Source of the DNA: Plasmodium coatneyi
Lineage: Eukaryota; Apicomplexa; Aconoidasida; Haemosporida; Plasmodiidae
Length of the DNA stretch: 64,000 bases
NCBI RefSeq assembly: GCF_001680005.1
Contig: NC_033561.1
Location: 372,001 to 436,000 of the forward strand
Direction of reading: 5' to 3'
Shown piece by piece: positions 14,133-24,932 of this stretch. The notes beneath the pieces are model-generated. The model was not told the DNA's origin. It saw nothing but the letters and a program-made list of their open reading frames with translations, and ran no database searches. Each line of letters begins with the position of its first letter. Position 1 is the stretch's first letter. The position numbers and the translations under genes were made by a program.

Positions 14133-14282
14133 AATGGTTACTTCAGTTGCAGGTAGATGGGTTACCAAGGCAGCCAGGACAGTGCCCCCGTAGCACCGTT
14201 GTGTGTAGAAGACGCGATAAGATAGGACGCACAAATGCAAGCCCCTCTTCTCCCTGCCCGTTTTACCTCCCCACCTGAAGAT

Positions 14283-15486
14283 CTACTTCTTCTTTAACTT
14301 TTTCCTTTGCGCATTAATTTGCTTCTGTCGACTGACCGCCTTACTTTCACTTATATAAAACAACATGGGTTTTTTCTTTTTAATTAAGTAAAAAGGAAAC
14401 CGCAAATAAAGCAGGATCTTGTACACATGTAGCAACTTCTGCCTGTAGGTACTCAAACCTTTTACTATATCATTTTCGTACTTTAGACCAAACTGAATTT
14501 CTTTATGGTCAAACAATTCACCACTTTGGATACTCTCGTCGTATAATTCTTCTGGTAAATTTTCTATTGCCTTGAATATTTTTTCTTTCATTTTTTGTAA
14601 ATGCCTTTCGTATTTTTCTTCCTCCCTCTGTGAAGAAATTTAAAAATGGATGCAGTTTATTTGGAGAGTGAGGAGGCTACTCGGATGGACACACCAGCAT
14701 GTACTCCACTATGCATATGTGTGATTATTTCTTTTTTTTTTTTTTTTTTTTTTTCCCTCCACTCGCATGCCTCTTTTTTCTCTATGAAATTACTCTTCAA
14801 AAAAAAAATAAAATAAATAATTCAGAACAGCAAACTACTCAGCATGGGAGTGTGCACAGATAGAAAGGGCAAACACGTGCCGATATTATGCTCCTCCCCA
14901 TACCTGCTTCAAAAATTCGTACAGCTCGAACCTCTTTTGGTACTCGACTCTGTCTTCATACGAGTCCGTCGAATTTTGGGGGCCAAAAATTAGGGACAGC
15001 AGATTGTCCACCTTGTTTTTGTCCTTGAAAAACGAGACCGTGTCCGCAACGTAGGCGGGCGGGATGTACGGCAGGTACCTCGTTTCGGACAGTTTGTCTT
15101 TGTCTTCAGCCCTTAAAAAAGGGGGGGGGCAATAACGAAGCGTTAACGAAGCGGTAACAAAGCGATGAAGAAGCTGTGGCGAAGCAGTTAAGCGATGGCG
15201 TGGTGTCGTACGCTGAGGCCACGCAACGGTGGGGGCAAAAATATCACCCCAGTTAACCCCAACACATCGATATGATCTGTTATAAATCTACACAGAAACA
15301 TGACCGATGCGCTTTTTTCTCTCGCCCTACACACAAATGTGCACCACGCAATTCTGAACCAAGAGGACGCACTTACGACTCCTTCTTCTTCTTCTCCTGA
15401 ACGTTCTTCTTCTTCGGTGGGGCCCTCATGGGCACAAAAGACAAGCAGCAAGAATTTCTGTTCCATCGATGAATTCTCGATAGCAT
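14283..15486 (-). CDS. Conserved protein, putatively mitochondrial
   Basis: Three exons on the minus strand (15486-15377, 15111-14904, 14627-14283) join in phase and encode 220 residues. I chose the start at 15486 because it opens with MLSRIHRWNRNSCCLSFVPM, an Arg-rich, acid-free leader like a mitochondrial presequence, followed by a Lys-rich stretch. Another frame through the same DNA would start at 15568, but it reads through a poly-A run and does not join exon 2 in frame. The body is soluble and helical, with a YLPYIPPAYVADTV motif, and ends in KKLKKK. Size, leader and basic tail would suit a mitoribosomal or similar organellar protein, but I do not recognise the family. Confidence 0.72.
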
Positions 15487-17298
15487 TTTTTCCAAGTAGC
15501 CTTAGTCGTTCCCGTCCCGCTAAGTTTTTTTTTTTTTTCACCCATGTGTAGAACATGTAAGAAGCCATGCTAACATAAGGCAGAGGCGTATTCGGATGAC
15601 GTTGCTGTTCCTCTCAAAGTGAGGGGAAAAAAATTACTTCCACGTTATGGTGTAACGCGAAGCAAATCACCCAACCGTTAGCTAACAAAAAGAACAACAA
15701 AAAAAAAGTTTCCAAATCATACTTGGTGAACTAAAAAAAAAAGAGGCAAATATAAAAATGGGAAAAAATGTACTACATTGTGGAAATACAATTTTACCGT
15801 TCAGTCAAATATATTCGCTTGACTCCTTCATGTGTGCCTAAAAAGAATGGCCTTCACATAAGAGTGCCACTCTTTTTTTTCCTCCGATTTGCCATGTACA
15901 GCTACGCGGAAGTTTCCAAAATGTAATTGTCATATGCGAAACTGCCATGTGTATTTTACGTGCATCTGGATGAAAATGTCAAGCGGGTCCAAGGGTGTAC
16001 CGTTTGAAAGGGTTCACAGGAAGGTTCACACCTTTGTGCTAACCATGGCGAGGAAAGAAAAAAAAAAAAAAAGCCATAACCATAAATCTAAACATAACCA
16101 TTGCTATAGGCATAAGTGCAACTATAACTATGGCTTGTCATGCCAAACCTCTTGGGAGGCACAACTCTCCTTCTTCGCGCAGCTTAGTACTTTCCACTTT
16201 TCACACATTGTGATGAAACCATCAACCCTGAAACACGCCTGAACGGATTTCTACGCCTAATGGGATCGCACAAACACCATGGCTGACACTGATCCCGCAT
16301 CAGCGCATTACATCGGGGTAGATACACACAACAAGGCACACACGTGGTTCTTCCAAACAGCACAACCGTCCACAGTTGCAATGACGAATGGAAGTGCCAC
16401 AAAATTCCCCCTCACTATTAGCGTTACTATTACCATCTATCGTGAGAACTCACCAAATTTTATCTCCTGCTAAGAGTCAAGTGGCATTTTACCCCACGTA
16501 AAGGGTAGACGCTTGACACGTCGCAGCTTCTGCATATAAAAAAGGGTTAATAGGAATGAACATTTTTTTCTCAATTTTTCTCCCCCCATCGTACCTTCTA
16601 GCTGCTTAACAAGGAAAACACCATTATAACACCATTATAACACCATTAAAACACCATTTTTGAGAATTCTAGATGCTCTTCTTATTACATAATGGGAACC
16701 GCTGTTGCAAACGAATCGACTGAACAATTGGGGAAGCGAAACAACTTACCCCCTGAAATTGCAGCAGTGGTGACTATAAGAACGTACCATATTGTAACCA
16801 CTCATGCTTGCCTTTCATTCACTTTTTTCCTCCGCCCCAATTTCACAAAAAAATAGGGCATACAGACAATTGCGCATTTTCTGGTAATTTTTATTTTTAC
16901 GGAATTGAATTTTTTCTTTTTAAATGAAAAATATGAAATGTTTCTCTTATTAAAGATGTTTGAAAGGGGGAGTTTTTTTTTTTTTAAGGAACATAAGAAG
17001 GAAAATTGCCAAGGAAAATATCCCAATTGGGACTTCCTACCAGAAGCACACCCAGCTGGGGTGTGCCGTATAACACATAGCAGAAGAGACAATTTTAAAA
17101 ACGAAAAAAAATTGCACAAAAAAAAAATAAATAATTGGGTATATTTGCAAATGTAAACTCACACGTGTGACCAGTGTGGATAACACTGTTCAGTATTTGC
17201 TAGTGTGCGTGTGCGTCTCCCTCTCTATGCTAGCCATGTATTCATCTCCATACCTGCTGAACCACCAATGTAGACAGTTCACCACAACCTGCCCCCGT
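15487..17298. other. Intergenic spacer at left edge of the MSP3-like cluster
   Basis: No gene is supported. A small tandem repeat lies at 16619-16660 (three ACCATTATAAC-like units). The interval marks the switch from core genes to the antigen cluster. Confidence 0.6.
16619..16660. repeat. 11-bp tandem repeat, about 3-4 copies
   Basis: The unit ACCATTATAAC is repeated head to tail, with the last copy changed to ACCATTAAAAC. It lies in non-coding spacer. Confidence 0.6.
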
Positions 17299-18426
17299 TC
17301 AAAGCATGTAGAACGGATTAATCACGCCAGGATTAAAACCAGTGAGGAAATCCATAATTCCGTAGTCATCGTTTAACGCACTTAACATGTTTCGCACGGC
17401 AAGCATGACTACTATATCCGCTCTGGTCAAATATTTTGATCCATCATTCGAAGGGGTCTCTCGTTCGTGTTCATCGTGTTCTTCGTGTTCATTTATTTTG
17501 TGCATTACGTTGTCATAGTCATCTTCGAATTCTTCATCTCCCATTTCAGCCTCTTCATCGTCGTCGTCGTCCTCCTCCATCATATGATAAAAGTTTTCTT
17601 CTTCGCTTGCCTCTTCCACGCTGTCGACCTCGCTGTCGTTACTTTCGTCGGGCTCAGACATGCTCTCATCTTCAGGTTGGTTAGGCACACTAGCATCTGC
17701 TGACTGGCTAGGAATACCCTCATCTGCAGGTTTACCAGGCACACTGTCATCTACGCCCTGCTCAGCCACCGAAGGTGTCCCTTCTTGGCTCTCTTCAACT
17801 GACACTTCGTTGGCTTCATGCACAGGCAAGGATTGTGCTTCCTCTGGCACTTCTGCATTTTGATCATCTGCGGCGGGTGCTTCCTCAGCAACGGGGACAG
17901 CTGCGGGTTCTTCCACCAATTCTGCTACTAATTCCGTTGCATGTTCAGTTGTATGCCCTGCAGCTTCTTCAGGCAATCCTTCCCCCTGCTCCAAATGGTC
18001 CACCTCACCAGCTGGCACTTCCGTACCCGCAGCATCACCTGGAGAGGACCCTCCCTCCAGCTGTCCATCTGTTGAGTGGTCTGCGCCTTCCACTATTTGA
18101 AGCTTAAATTGAAAATCTGCATCGTTCGCTTCACCTGAATGGTTTAAACTATTCACATTCTCCTCACCTTCCTGTTCCTCTTTCACATCCTTTCTCATGT
18201 TTTCTGACTTTCTAAAAGTAGTTTTCTCTGGAAGAGCAGCCAAAAGAGCAATTGGTATAGTCTTCCCTTTTGGGGGTACATAATAAGGGATCCATCCAGT
18301 CGTAAATTTTTTCCTTTTTTCATCTTGTTCATTTTTGACATCATTGGTTCGCAGATTTCCACTTTTTGCATCTATGTGTTTGTGTAGGACGAAAAAGTAA
18401 AGCAGCACACCTAACAGTTTCTTCAT
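17299..18426 (-). CDS. MSP3-like merozoite surface protein A
   Basis: A single exon of 375 residues. I start at 18426 (MKKLLGVLLYFFVLHKHIDA, a clear signal peptide) rather than at an upstream Met that precedes the hydrophobic core. Right after the signal comes SGNLRTND, a variant of the NLRNG/NLRxG tag that marks the MSP3/MSP6 family. The rest is strongly acidic (Glu/Asp/Ala/Val/Pro), with loose repeats such as VAELVEEPAAVPVAEEAP and a poly-Asp/Glu tract (MMEEDDDDDEEAEMGDEE). The C-terminus is hydrophobic (MLAVRNMLSALNDDYGIMDF), in line with the conserved MSP3 C-terminal segment. There is no transmembrane segment or GPI signal, so a secreted, peripherally bound merozoite surface protein is likely. 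It is the first of seven co-oriented family genes. Confidence 0.85.
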   Translation of the reverse strand: MKKLLGVLLYFFVLHKHIDAKSGNLRTNDVKNEQDEKRKKFTTGWIPYYVPPKGKTIPIALLAALPEKTTFRKSENMRKDVKEEQEGEENVNSLNHSGEANDADFQFKLQIVEGADHSTDGQLEGGSSPGDAAGTEVPAGEVDHLEQGEGLPEEAAGHTTEHATELVAELVEEPAAVPVAEEAPAADDQNAEVPEEAQSLPVHEANEVSVEESQEGTPSVAEQGVDDSVPGKPADEGIPSQSADASVPNQPEDESMSEPDESNDSEVDSVEEASEEENFYHMMEEDDDDDEEAEMGDEEFEDDYDNVMHKINEHEEHDEHERETPSNDGSKYLTRADIVVMLAVRNMLSALNDDYGIMDFLTGFNPGVINPFYML

Positions 18427-19108
18427 TTTTGCTTCTTCAAAAGGGAGACGGGTGAGAAATGTCAAGGGGAGGAAAACACCTAATTGGACGTACTACCTAT
18501 CCGTAATGTTAAAAGAATAGAAACACTGTTCACACTTTTACGACGCAGGTATGTGTTCCGTTCACCCTCTGCAACGACAGTCTCTTTCTTTGTTTTTCTT
18601 TCTTCGTTTCTCTCCCTTTGGGTAAAAAAAAAAAAAATACAAAAATGGGAAAATCAGCAGAAGTACACGAGTTGAAATCCTCTAACTGCACGTTCTAAAC
18701 AAACGAATGGACAAATGAGAAGACGTTTTGACTAAACGGCCAAGTTGGTTCTAATTGGCGGATGCATAGCTGCACTTAATGGGAAAATGTTTGCATAGAC
18801 GTACGGTCTTGCACACTTAAAAACAATTGTGTGTTGTTGTTCCCGCAGTGGACGTTTTGCTATTTTGGGAGGTTGTTGATGAAAAAAGAAAGAAAAAAAA
18901 AAAACATAATGTAGAAGAAATTACAAAATTGTAAATTTGCAAAATTGTGAAATTGCAAAAGTGGCCAAGTTTCTAAGTGACAACGGGGCGAAGACGAACA
19001 AATCTTTTTGAAGCACGCTCGGCAATCCTCCACTTCGACACGGAACTCAACACACTACACCCCCCGTTGGGTTCCTCCAGCGGTAAGGCAACACTCGAAC
19101 CTCGAGGT

Positions 19109-19141
<33 letters not shown>

Positions 19142-20289
19142 CTTCCGGCTAGCCATTTCATTTTCAATTACCACTGCTGGAAAAAAAAAAAAAAAAAAAA
19201 ACGGCTACTTTGCGAGTGTTACACCTAGGTCGTACAAATTCAAAACGAAATTGAAAAGACTTCATCATTATTGCCTGTACATTTGGAACCATGTAGATCG
19301 CTGATCCGAAGTGTGCACGTGTGCGAATTGAAATTTTCCCTATGATGGAAAATAAAATAACTATCCTTCTTCCTTCTCCGTTTTAATTACACGGCGAACT
19401 TTATCTTATTAATGGCACCTTTTTCCCCTTAATTTTAAAAATGCACACAGGGAAGTCGTGGATCCATTCGTTCGGTTTATTGTTTTGCATTTCACTCTGC
19501 CGGGAATGGTACCACGGGAAAATAAGGCCCCTCAGGGGGCAGCGGATGGGTGGGTAAATGTGCCTGTTTACACATTTGCGAGTTCGCCCATTTGGAAATT
19601 CCTCGTTAATAAGAAAAAAAAAAAAAAAAAAGCGCTTTGCGTTCCATTCATTTTAAACAACAATTTGCTCCTAACCAGTTGGTACTGTTGCATGCACAGA
19701 GAACTGATTAAAGCAGGAAAAAGAAAAAAAAAAAAAAAAAAAAAAAACACTCCCAGTTCAATACTCATTTTAGCTGGCACAAAAGTGGCACGTTTTTTTT
19801 TATAACAACTCGTTAAGTGATCATTTACTAGGGACAATGGAGTCTTTTTCTGTAGCACCATTTTTAATGTTACGTGTATCACACACAGGGGTGAAAGGGA
19901 ACAAAGCGGAAAAAAGGAAAAAAAAAATAACGTAAGTGGATGGAAAAGAAAAAACGGAATTGCTACTAAGCTCCATAATTATGGTCCCCAAAAAAAAAGA
20001 AAAAAGTGAACTGCGCGGACAAAATGAGTCCTACCGATGTAGAACCCCGCAACTTCACTGTGTAGGATTACTACTATCTCTTCCTTTCGGTAACTTACAA
20101 TATATTTAACAGGAAGAAAAAAATAATAAAATATAATGTCCTTTTGGTAAGAATCCCAATTTGAAAAGCGTACATGGTAATACAATTTCTCATGAGGGAT
20201 GCCTAGCAGTTGTTCTATTTTACTTTATTTTATTTCATTTTTTTGCTTTCATTTTTTGTTTACATTTTTTTGTTTACATTTTTGTCCCT
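18427..20289. other. Intergenic spacer between MSP3-like A and B
   Basis: No gene is supported. The spacer carries unusually long homopolymers: T at about 19111-19141, A at 19182-19200, and A-rich runs near 19614-19631 and 19725-19747. These can disturb sequencing and probably mark the A/T-rich flanks of the antigen genes. Confidence 0.6.
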
Positions 20290-22332
20290 TTAGGCAAAAT
20301 TCCCGGCCAAACCCTTAAACTTACTCATAAGCCCATTCTCTCCACTAAATATGCTGAATACATTTCTCATCATATTTCCGGCACTGTTTTTAATACCTAC
20401 AATATCTATATATTCTCGAATGTGTATTCCTCGAAAAAAACTATCGCCAGACACTTCCCCGTCTTTCTGCTCTGGTTCGGGCACTTGCTCATCCTTTCGT
20501 GACTCCTCTTTCACTTCCTCTGGATCTTCAACGGCGGGCATTTGTGCCACTTCTACCGGTTTCTGTTCTTCTTCTGGATCTTCAACGGCAGGCATTTGTG
20601 CCACTTCTACCGGTTTCTCTTCTTCTGGATCTTCAACGGCAGGCATTTGTGCTACTTCTACCGGTTTCTGTTCTTCCTCTGGATCCTCAACGGCGGGCAT
20701 TTGTGCTACTTCTACCGGTTTCTGTTCTTCCTCTGGATCCTCAACGGCGGGCATTTGTGCTACTTCTACCGGTTTCTGTTCTTCCTCTGGATCCTCAACG
20801 GCGGGCATTTGTGCCACTTCTACCGGTTTCTGTTCTTCCTCTGGATCCTCAACGGCGGGCATTTGTGCCACTTCTACCGGTTTCTGTTCTTCCTCTGGAT
20901 CCTCAACGGCGGGCATTTGTGCTACTTCTACCGGTTTCTGTTCTTCCTCTGGATCCTCAACGGCGGGCATTTGTGCTACTTCTACCGGTTTCTGTTCTTC
21001 CTCTGGATCCTCAACGGCGGGCATTTGTGCTACTTCTACCGGTTTCTGTTCTTCCTCTGGATCCTCAACGGCGGGCATTTGTGCTACTTCTACCGGTTTC
21101 TGTTCCTCTTCTGGATCTTCAAAGGCGGGCATTTGTGCCACTTCTACCGGTTTTTGTTCTTCTTCTGGATCTTCAAAGGCGGGCATTTGTATCACTTCTA
21201 CAGGTTCCTGTTCTTCTTCTGGATCTTCAAAGGCGGGCATTTGTATCACTTCTACAGGTTCCTGTTCTTCTTCTGGATCTTCGAATGCAGGCATTTGTTC
21301 CACCTCTATCAGTTCCTCTTCTTCTTCTTCTTCTGAATCTTCAAATTCAGGCATTTGTTCCACCTCTATCAGTTCCTCTTCTTCTTCTGAATCTGAATCT
21401 TCGAATTCAGGCATTTGTATCATTTCCACCGGTTCCTGCTCTTCTTCTGGATCTTCAAAGGCGGGCATTTGTATCACTTCCACCTGTTCCTCTTGCTGAC
21501 TTTCCCGTTTTACGTTTTCTTCATTCTCTGGAGTTTTATCCTGACCCTCCTGCGTGACGTCCTTGTCAGTCGATTCGTTGGATGGGTTCTCCTTTTCCAC
21601 ATTCTCTGCACTTGGCAACACATCCTCATCGTCAACGTTCACTTGATCAAATAAAAGTGGATTCACCTTCAAGGATTCGTGTATATTATTGTGTGTCGGC
21701 ACCCCCCCTTCTTCGCATTCCCACCTGATTTTTTCTCCTCCTTCCTCATTATTTCGTTCCCACACTGTAGATGCGTCTTGTGATACTTGTTCCTCAGAAG
21801 TTTTCACTTCCTCTACCTTCTGTCCGAACGATTTTCCTTCCTCCTGTCCCGACGCACCCCATGACGCAGACCAGCTGGACTGTATTCTCTCGTCACCGTG
21901 TTGTCCATTATCCGCTGAAATGTTAGCCGATCGTCCAGTGCCCCACATAACATTCATATCACTCTCTTTCCAGTCACTTTCCCCATGGGCTTCTATACCA
22001 TCACCTGAAAGTACAGAACTTCCTCTTATATTTCCTTCTTTTTCTTTCGGAAAGGAAGTACTAGGTTCCTCAATGTTCTCTTCTTCACCGACACGTTGTA
22101 TTTCCTTAATCACTTCCTGCAGATCCTCCCCTCGATTTAGAAAATCCTGATCATCATAGTTGGTATGATTCACCTCTGTTTGGTCTCCCTCTTTGAATGT
22201 GCTATTAACTGTATATCCATTTCTCAGGTTGGTGCTTCCATTTACCCCAGCTTCACTACATAAAATGCCGCTTTCCCGTGAAGATAAAACGAAAAGGGCC
22301 AAGTAGAATGTAATATACGGTAGGTTCCTCAT
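20290..22332 (-). CDS. MSP3-like protein B with 18-residue acidic repeats
   Basis: A single exon of 680 residues. It has a signal peptide (MRNLPYITFYLALFVLSSRE) followed by GSTNLRNGYTV, the canonical NLRNG tag of MSP3/MSP6. An acidic, Gln/Ser-rich region then leads to about 18 tandem copies of an 18-20-residue unit with core QMPAVEDPEEE or QMPAFEDPEEE. The end is non-repetitive (GIHIREYIDIVGIKNSAGN, then a SKFKGLAGNFA tail). The arrangement recalls glutamate-rich repeat antigens such as GLURP, which sits next to MSP3 in P. falciparum, but the NLRNG tag places it with MSP3. It is likely secreted and associated with the merozoite surface. The repeats make the antisense strand open in several frames, and those are artefacts. 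Confidence 0.87.
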   Translation of the reverse strand: MRNLPYITFYLALFVLSSRESGILCSEAGVNGSTNLRNGYTVNSTFKEGDQTEVNHTNYDDQDFLNRGEDLQEVIKEIQRVGEEENIEEPSTSFPKEKEGNIRGSSVLSGDGIEAHGESDWKESDMNVMWGTGRSANISADNGQHGDERIQSSWSASWGASGQEEGKSFGQKVEEVKTSEEQVSQDASTVWERNNEEGGEKIRWECEEGGVPTHNNIHESLKVNPLLFDQVNVDDEDVLPSAENVEKENPSNESTDKDVTQEGQDKTPENEENVKRESQQEEQVEVIQMPAFEDPEEEQEPVEMIQMPEFEDSDSEEEEELIEVEQMPEFEDSEEEEEEELIEVEQMPAFEDPEEEQEPVEVIQMPAFEDPEEEQEPVEVIQMPAFEDPEEEQKPVEVAQMPAFEDPEEEQKPVEVAQMPAVEDPEEEQKPVEVAQMPAVEDPEEEQKPVEVAQMPAVEDPEEEQKPVEVAQMPAVEDPEEEQKPVEVAQMPAVEDPEEEQKPVEVAQMPAVEDPEEEQKPVEVAQMPAVEDPEEEQKPVEVAQMPAVEDPEEEQKPVEVAQMPAVEDPEEEKPVEVAQMPAVEDPEEEQKPVEVAQMPAVEDPEEVKEESRKDEQVPEPEQKDGEVSGDSFFRGIHIREYIDIVGIKNSAGNMMRNVFSIFSGENGLMSKFKGLAGNFA
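20527..21482 (-). repeat. 54-bp coding tandem repeat array (about 18 units)
   Basis: Head-to-tail 54-bp units encode VAQMPAVEDPEEEQKPVE and variants. By reading the lines I count 11 units with AVEDP at the C-terminal side, then units with AFEDP, and two longer units with EFEDS and Glu runs. The AV units are almost identical in DNA, and one lacks a Gln codon. This points to recent expansion at one side of the array and older, diverged units at the other. Confidence 0.9.
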
Positions 22333-24932
22333 GGTACGTATATAAAAGAAAAAAAAAAAAGAACCAGCGAAATGGTGAGGTAGTAAAACCGTAAGGTAGT
22401 GAAACGATGATGTACTGAAAAACTATGAGGTAGTAAATATTCTGGCGGGAAAATGGTTTAGCAGTAAAATAGCACAATGGTGAGTGATAAAAAACAGAAT
22501 GCTGTAGGGCATACCTTGAAGAGAATATAAAAAAAAAAGGGAAAAAAAAAAAAAAATTGACTCGATGTATATTCTTTCCTAAAGGAAGGAATATCTTTTT
22601 ATTATATTTTTAGGCGGCTAGAAAAAAGCTTTCCTTTTCAACCTCTTTTTGCGTCGGTGTTTTTAGGTGCTTAAGAAAATAATAATGAAATAAAATTCTT
22701 CGAAGAGAAAAATGGTATTATTTTTCCGTCCACCGTGTAAGGATAACTGATCAGCATTCAAAATTCGCAAAAAAAAAAAAAAAAAAAAATCAATAACAAT
22801 AACAATTAGGAACAGCAGAAAATGCAAAAAAGATACAATAAAATGTCGCAATAAAAATAATAACAAAATGCAGCAACAAAATTTAACATTAATATAAGTT
22901 AGGAAAAAAAAAAAAAAAAAAGACTAAGCGAATATGTGACATGGTAATTCCACCATAAAGTCAAACCCATACCCAACAAACAAATGGCAATAAACGACCA
23001 TGGTATGAAGAAGCGTTTCGTCTAAACCGAAAACCATGGGTCACTGCATATGCATAGGGGTGTGCATTCGTATGTGTATTCTTAAAACATGCGAAACAAC
23101 GAGATAATATGTTTAGTGTCAGCCGTTTCGACACACGAGGGGAGAAAGCGGGTGCTCTTGAAGCATTTACACACGACAAGCCTTTTTACGTTCGCATGGA
23201 ATTTGTCCTTTGGCCTCCCTGGGTGGATACTCTGCATGGCTGCTTAGTATTGCACCTTAGTGTGTACCTCAACATGACCTACCACCTCTGCCCTCCACTT
23301 TGAACGTGAAAAATCAAACCCTTTGCTGATACACCGAATAGCCAACTGGCGGCTTCCTCGCCCAGACATGTAAAAAAAAAAAGACCGCTCCACCAGCTGC
23401 TACAAACAGACAACTGCAATTTTTGTAACAATTATGTTTCATTTCGATGAAGAAGTGTTTATATGTGCTTCCGACAAAACTAATTAACCAATAATTTTAA
23501 ACATAAGGTCTGCTTCGTGTGCACGCTCGAAGTGGTGAAAAATAATTTCCCAAAGGAAAACTCCTTTTATTTTACGCACGACGCCTTGTCCGATTTTACA
23601 ATCCGCATGTGTGTGCATATTTCCAAACTGCTTTTGCACTGAAGGGGTTATGAGTTCGTTGTAGAGGCGTCGTGTGGAATGACCTTGCTCGTTCAAAAGA
23701 GAATCCATAATTGTGTGCATATATAAGCACGTACTCTTTTTTTTACACCTGTTTGGCCAATTCCACACTTGTACCCCACCATTCCACGAGTGCAAAAACG
23801 GTTAAGCAACAATTGTTAACAAATCCGAAAGGAGCGGACAGCCAAAAAAGTGTAGCACCGGGGAAGTTGCTTTTCCGTTTCCAACACACGATAATTCATT
23901 CGAAAGACAAAAGAATGGACGACAAAAAAATATATATCAAAATGTCGAAACGTCAAAGCTGCACGGAGCATTTACCCATTACATAAAATCACCCCCCCAT
24001 CCACCTTAACATATTTTCCTTTTCACCCGCCAAGCGGAAACACCAACGTGCTTGTCTTGTCCGAAGTTGCAATATATAGCATGGGGAGGACCCCACCCCT
24101 GCGGAACGAGCATCACTCGGTATGCATAGCTGAGTGATGTTTCCACTTTTAAAAGAAAAAAAATAATAAATTGGGAGAATTCCCTTTTAAAGCGGAACTT
24201 GAATTGGGCAAGTTAGGAAAAGCTAAACAAATCAGGCAGCATGAACAGAGATAGGCAATCCACAAAATTAGCAAGTTTGAAAATTTTGTCACATTGGCCA
24301 TTATTAATATAATGTTAGCCTAGCCATTGGCTGCATGCATCACATGAGCAAGTGGGCAGTCCCAAATGAAGCTGAGCGAATTATAAGCGAACGTCGGAGC
24401 TATGTGTACGCCTTAAAGCCGCATGCAAAAAAAAAAAAAAAAAAAAAAAATTAATCGCTATATACATATTCAAAATGTAGCACTTCAAAACGAAAGGAAT
24501 TTTTTTTTTTTTTTTGGCTCGTTTTCACTTTTACGAAGACTCGCTAAATGTTTCTTCTTCCCCTTTTTTCAGTGTGCCCGCTCATCATAATAGAGGGCAT
24601 ATAAGAATGTAGCTATTTATCTACCTCCGCACATATGCACGTATCCATGCATGCGTTGGTAGGCGCGTGAATACACACGCAATTCACTTCCCTCCCTGGT
24701 GAGCTAAATAGGGGGCTCAAAATTCATGCCTCATGATACGTACATGCGAAATTGCACCTTCACGGTTAAAGCTTATTTTTGAGGAATTCCATTTGTGGCT
24801 GGAGGTGTATATAGAGGGGAATGTATATGAGCAGCCCATATCGTGCTCATCCCTTTGCGAACATCATACCCCCGTGTCACTGCACACAGGAACGGTTCAA
24901 TTTAATCAAAGCGCCAATCCACAGATAAGTAA
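22333..24932. other. Intergenic spacer between MSP3-like B and C
   Basis: At 2.6 kb this is the longest spacer in the cluster. No protein gene is supported. It has several poly-A runs (about 22541, 22770, 22903, 24426) and, at 24091-24139, a short GC-richer island with an inverted repeat, listed separately. Confidence 0.6.
24111..24139. other. Perfect 8-bp inverted repeat in a GC-richer island
   Basis: CATCACTC and GAGTGATG pair perfectly around a 13-base loop. The loop itself contains the palindrome ATGCAT. Just upstream (24081-24102) the sequence GGGGAGGACCCCACCCC could also fold. In a spacer that is otherwise mostly A/T this may be a structured RNA or a protein-binding site, but I cannot assign a family. 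Confidence 0.35.

Noticed and set aside
15188..15568. 126-codon minus-strand frame overlapping exon 1 of the 14283-15486 gene
   Set aside because: It reads through a poly-A run and does not join exon 2 in phase. The 15486 frame gives a targeting-like leader and a correct junction.
15889..16242. 117-codon plus-strand frame left of the MSP3-like cluster
   Set aside because: It includes a poly-A-encoded Lys run and His/Lys low complexity with no signal peptide. It is unlikely to be coding.
20351..21557. Long plus-strand open frames of 264-382 codons opposite gene B
   Set aside because: They are the antisense of the 54-bp repeat array. Cys/Ser-rich and Phe/Leu-rich repeats arise in all frames because the unit length is a multiple of three and has no stop. 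No start context or signal peptide is present.
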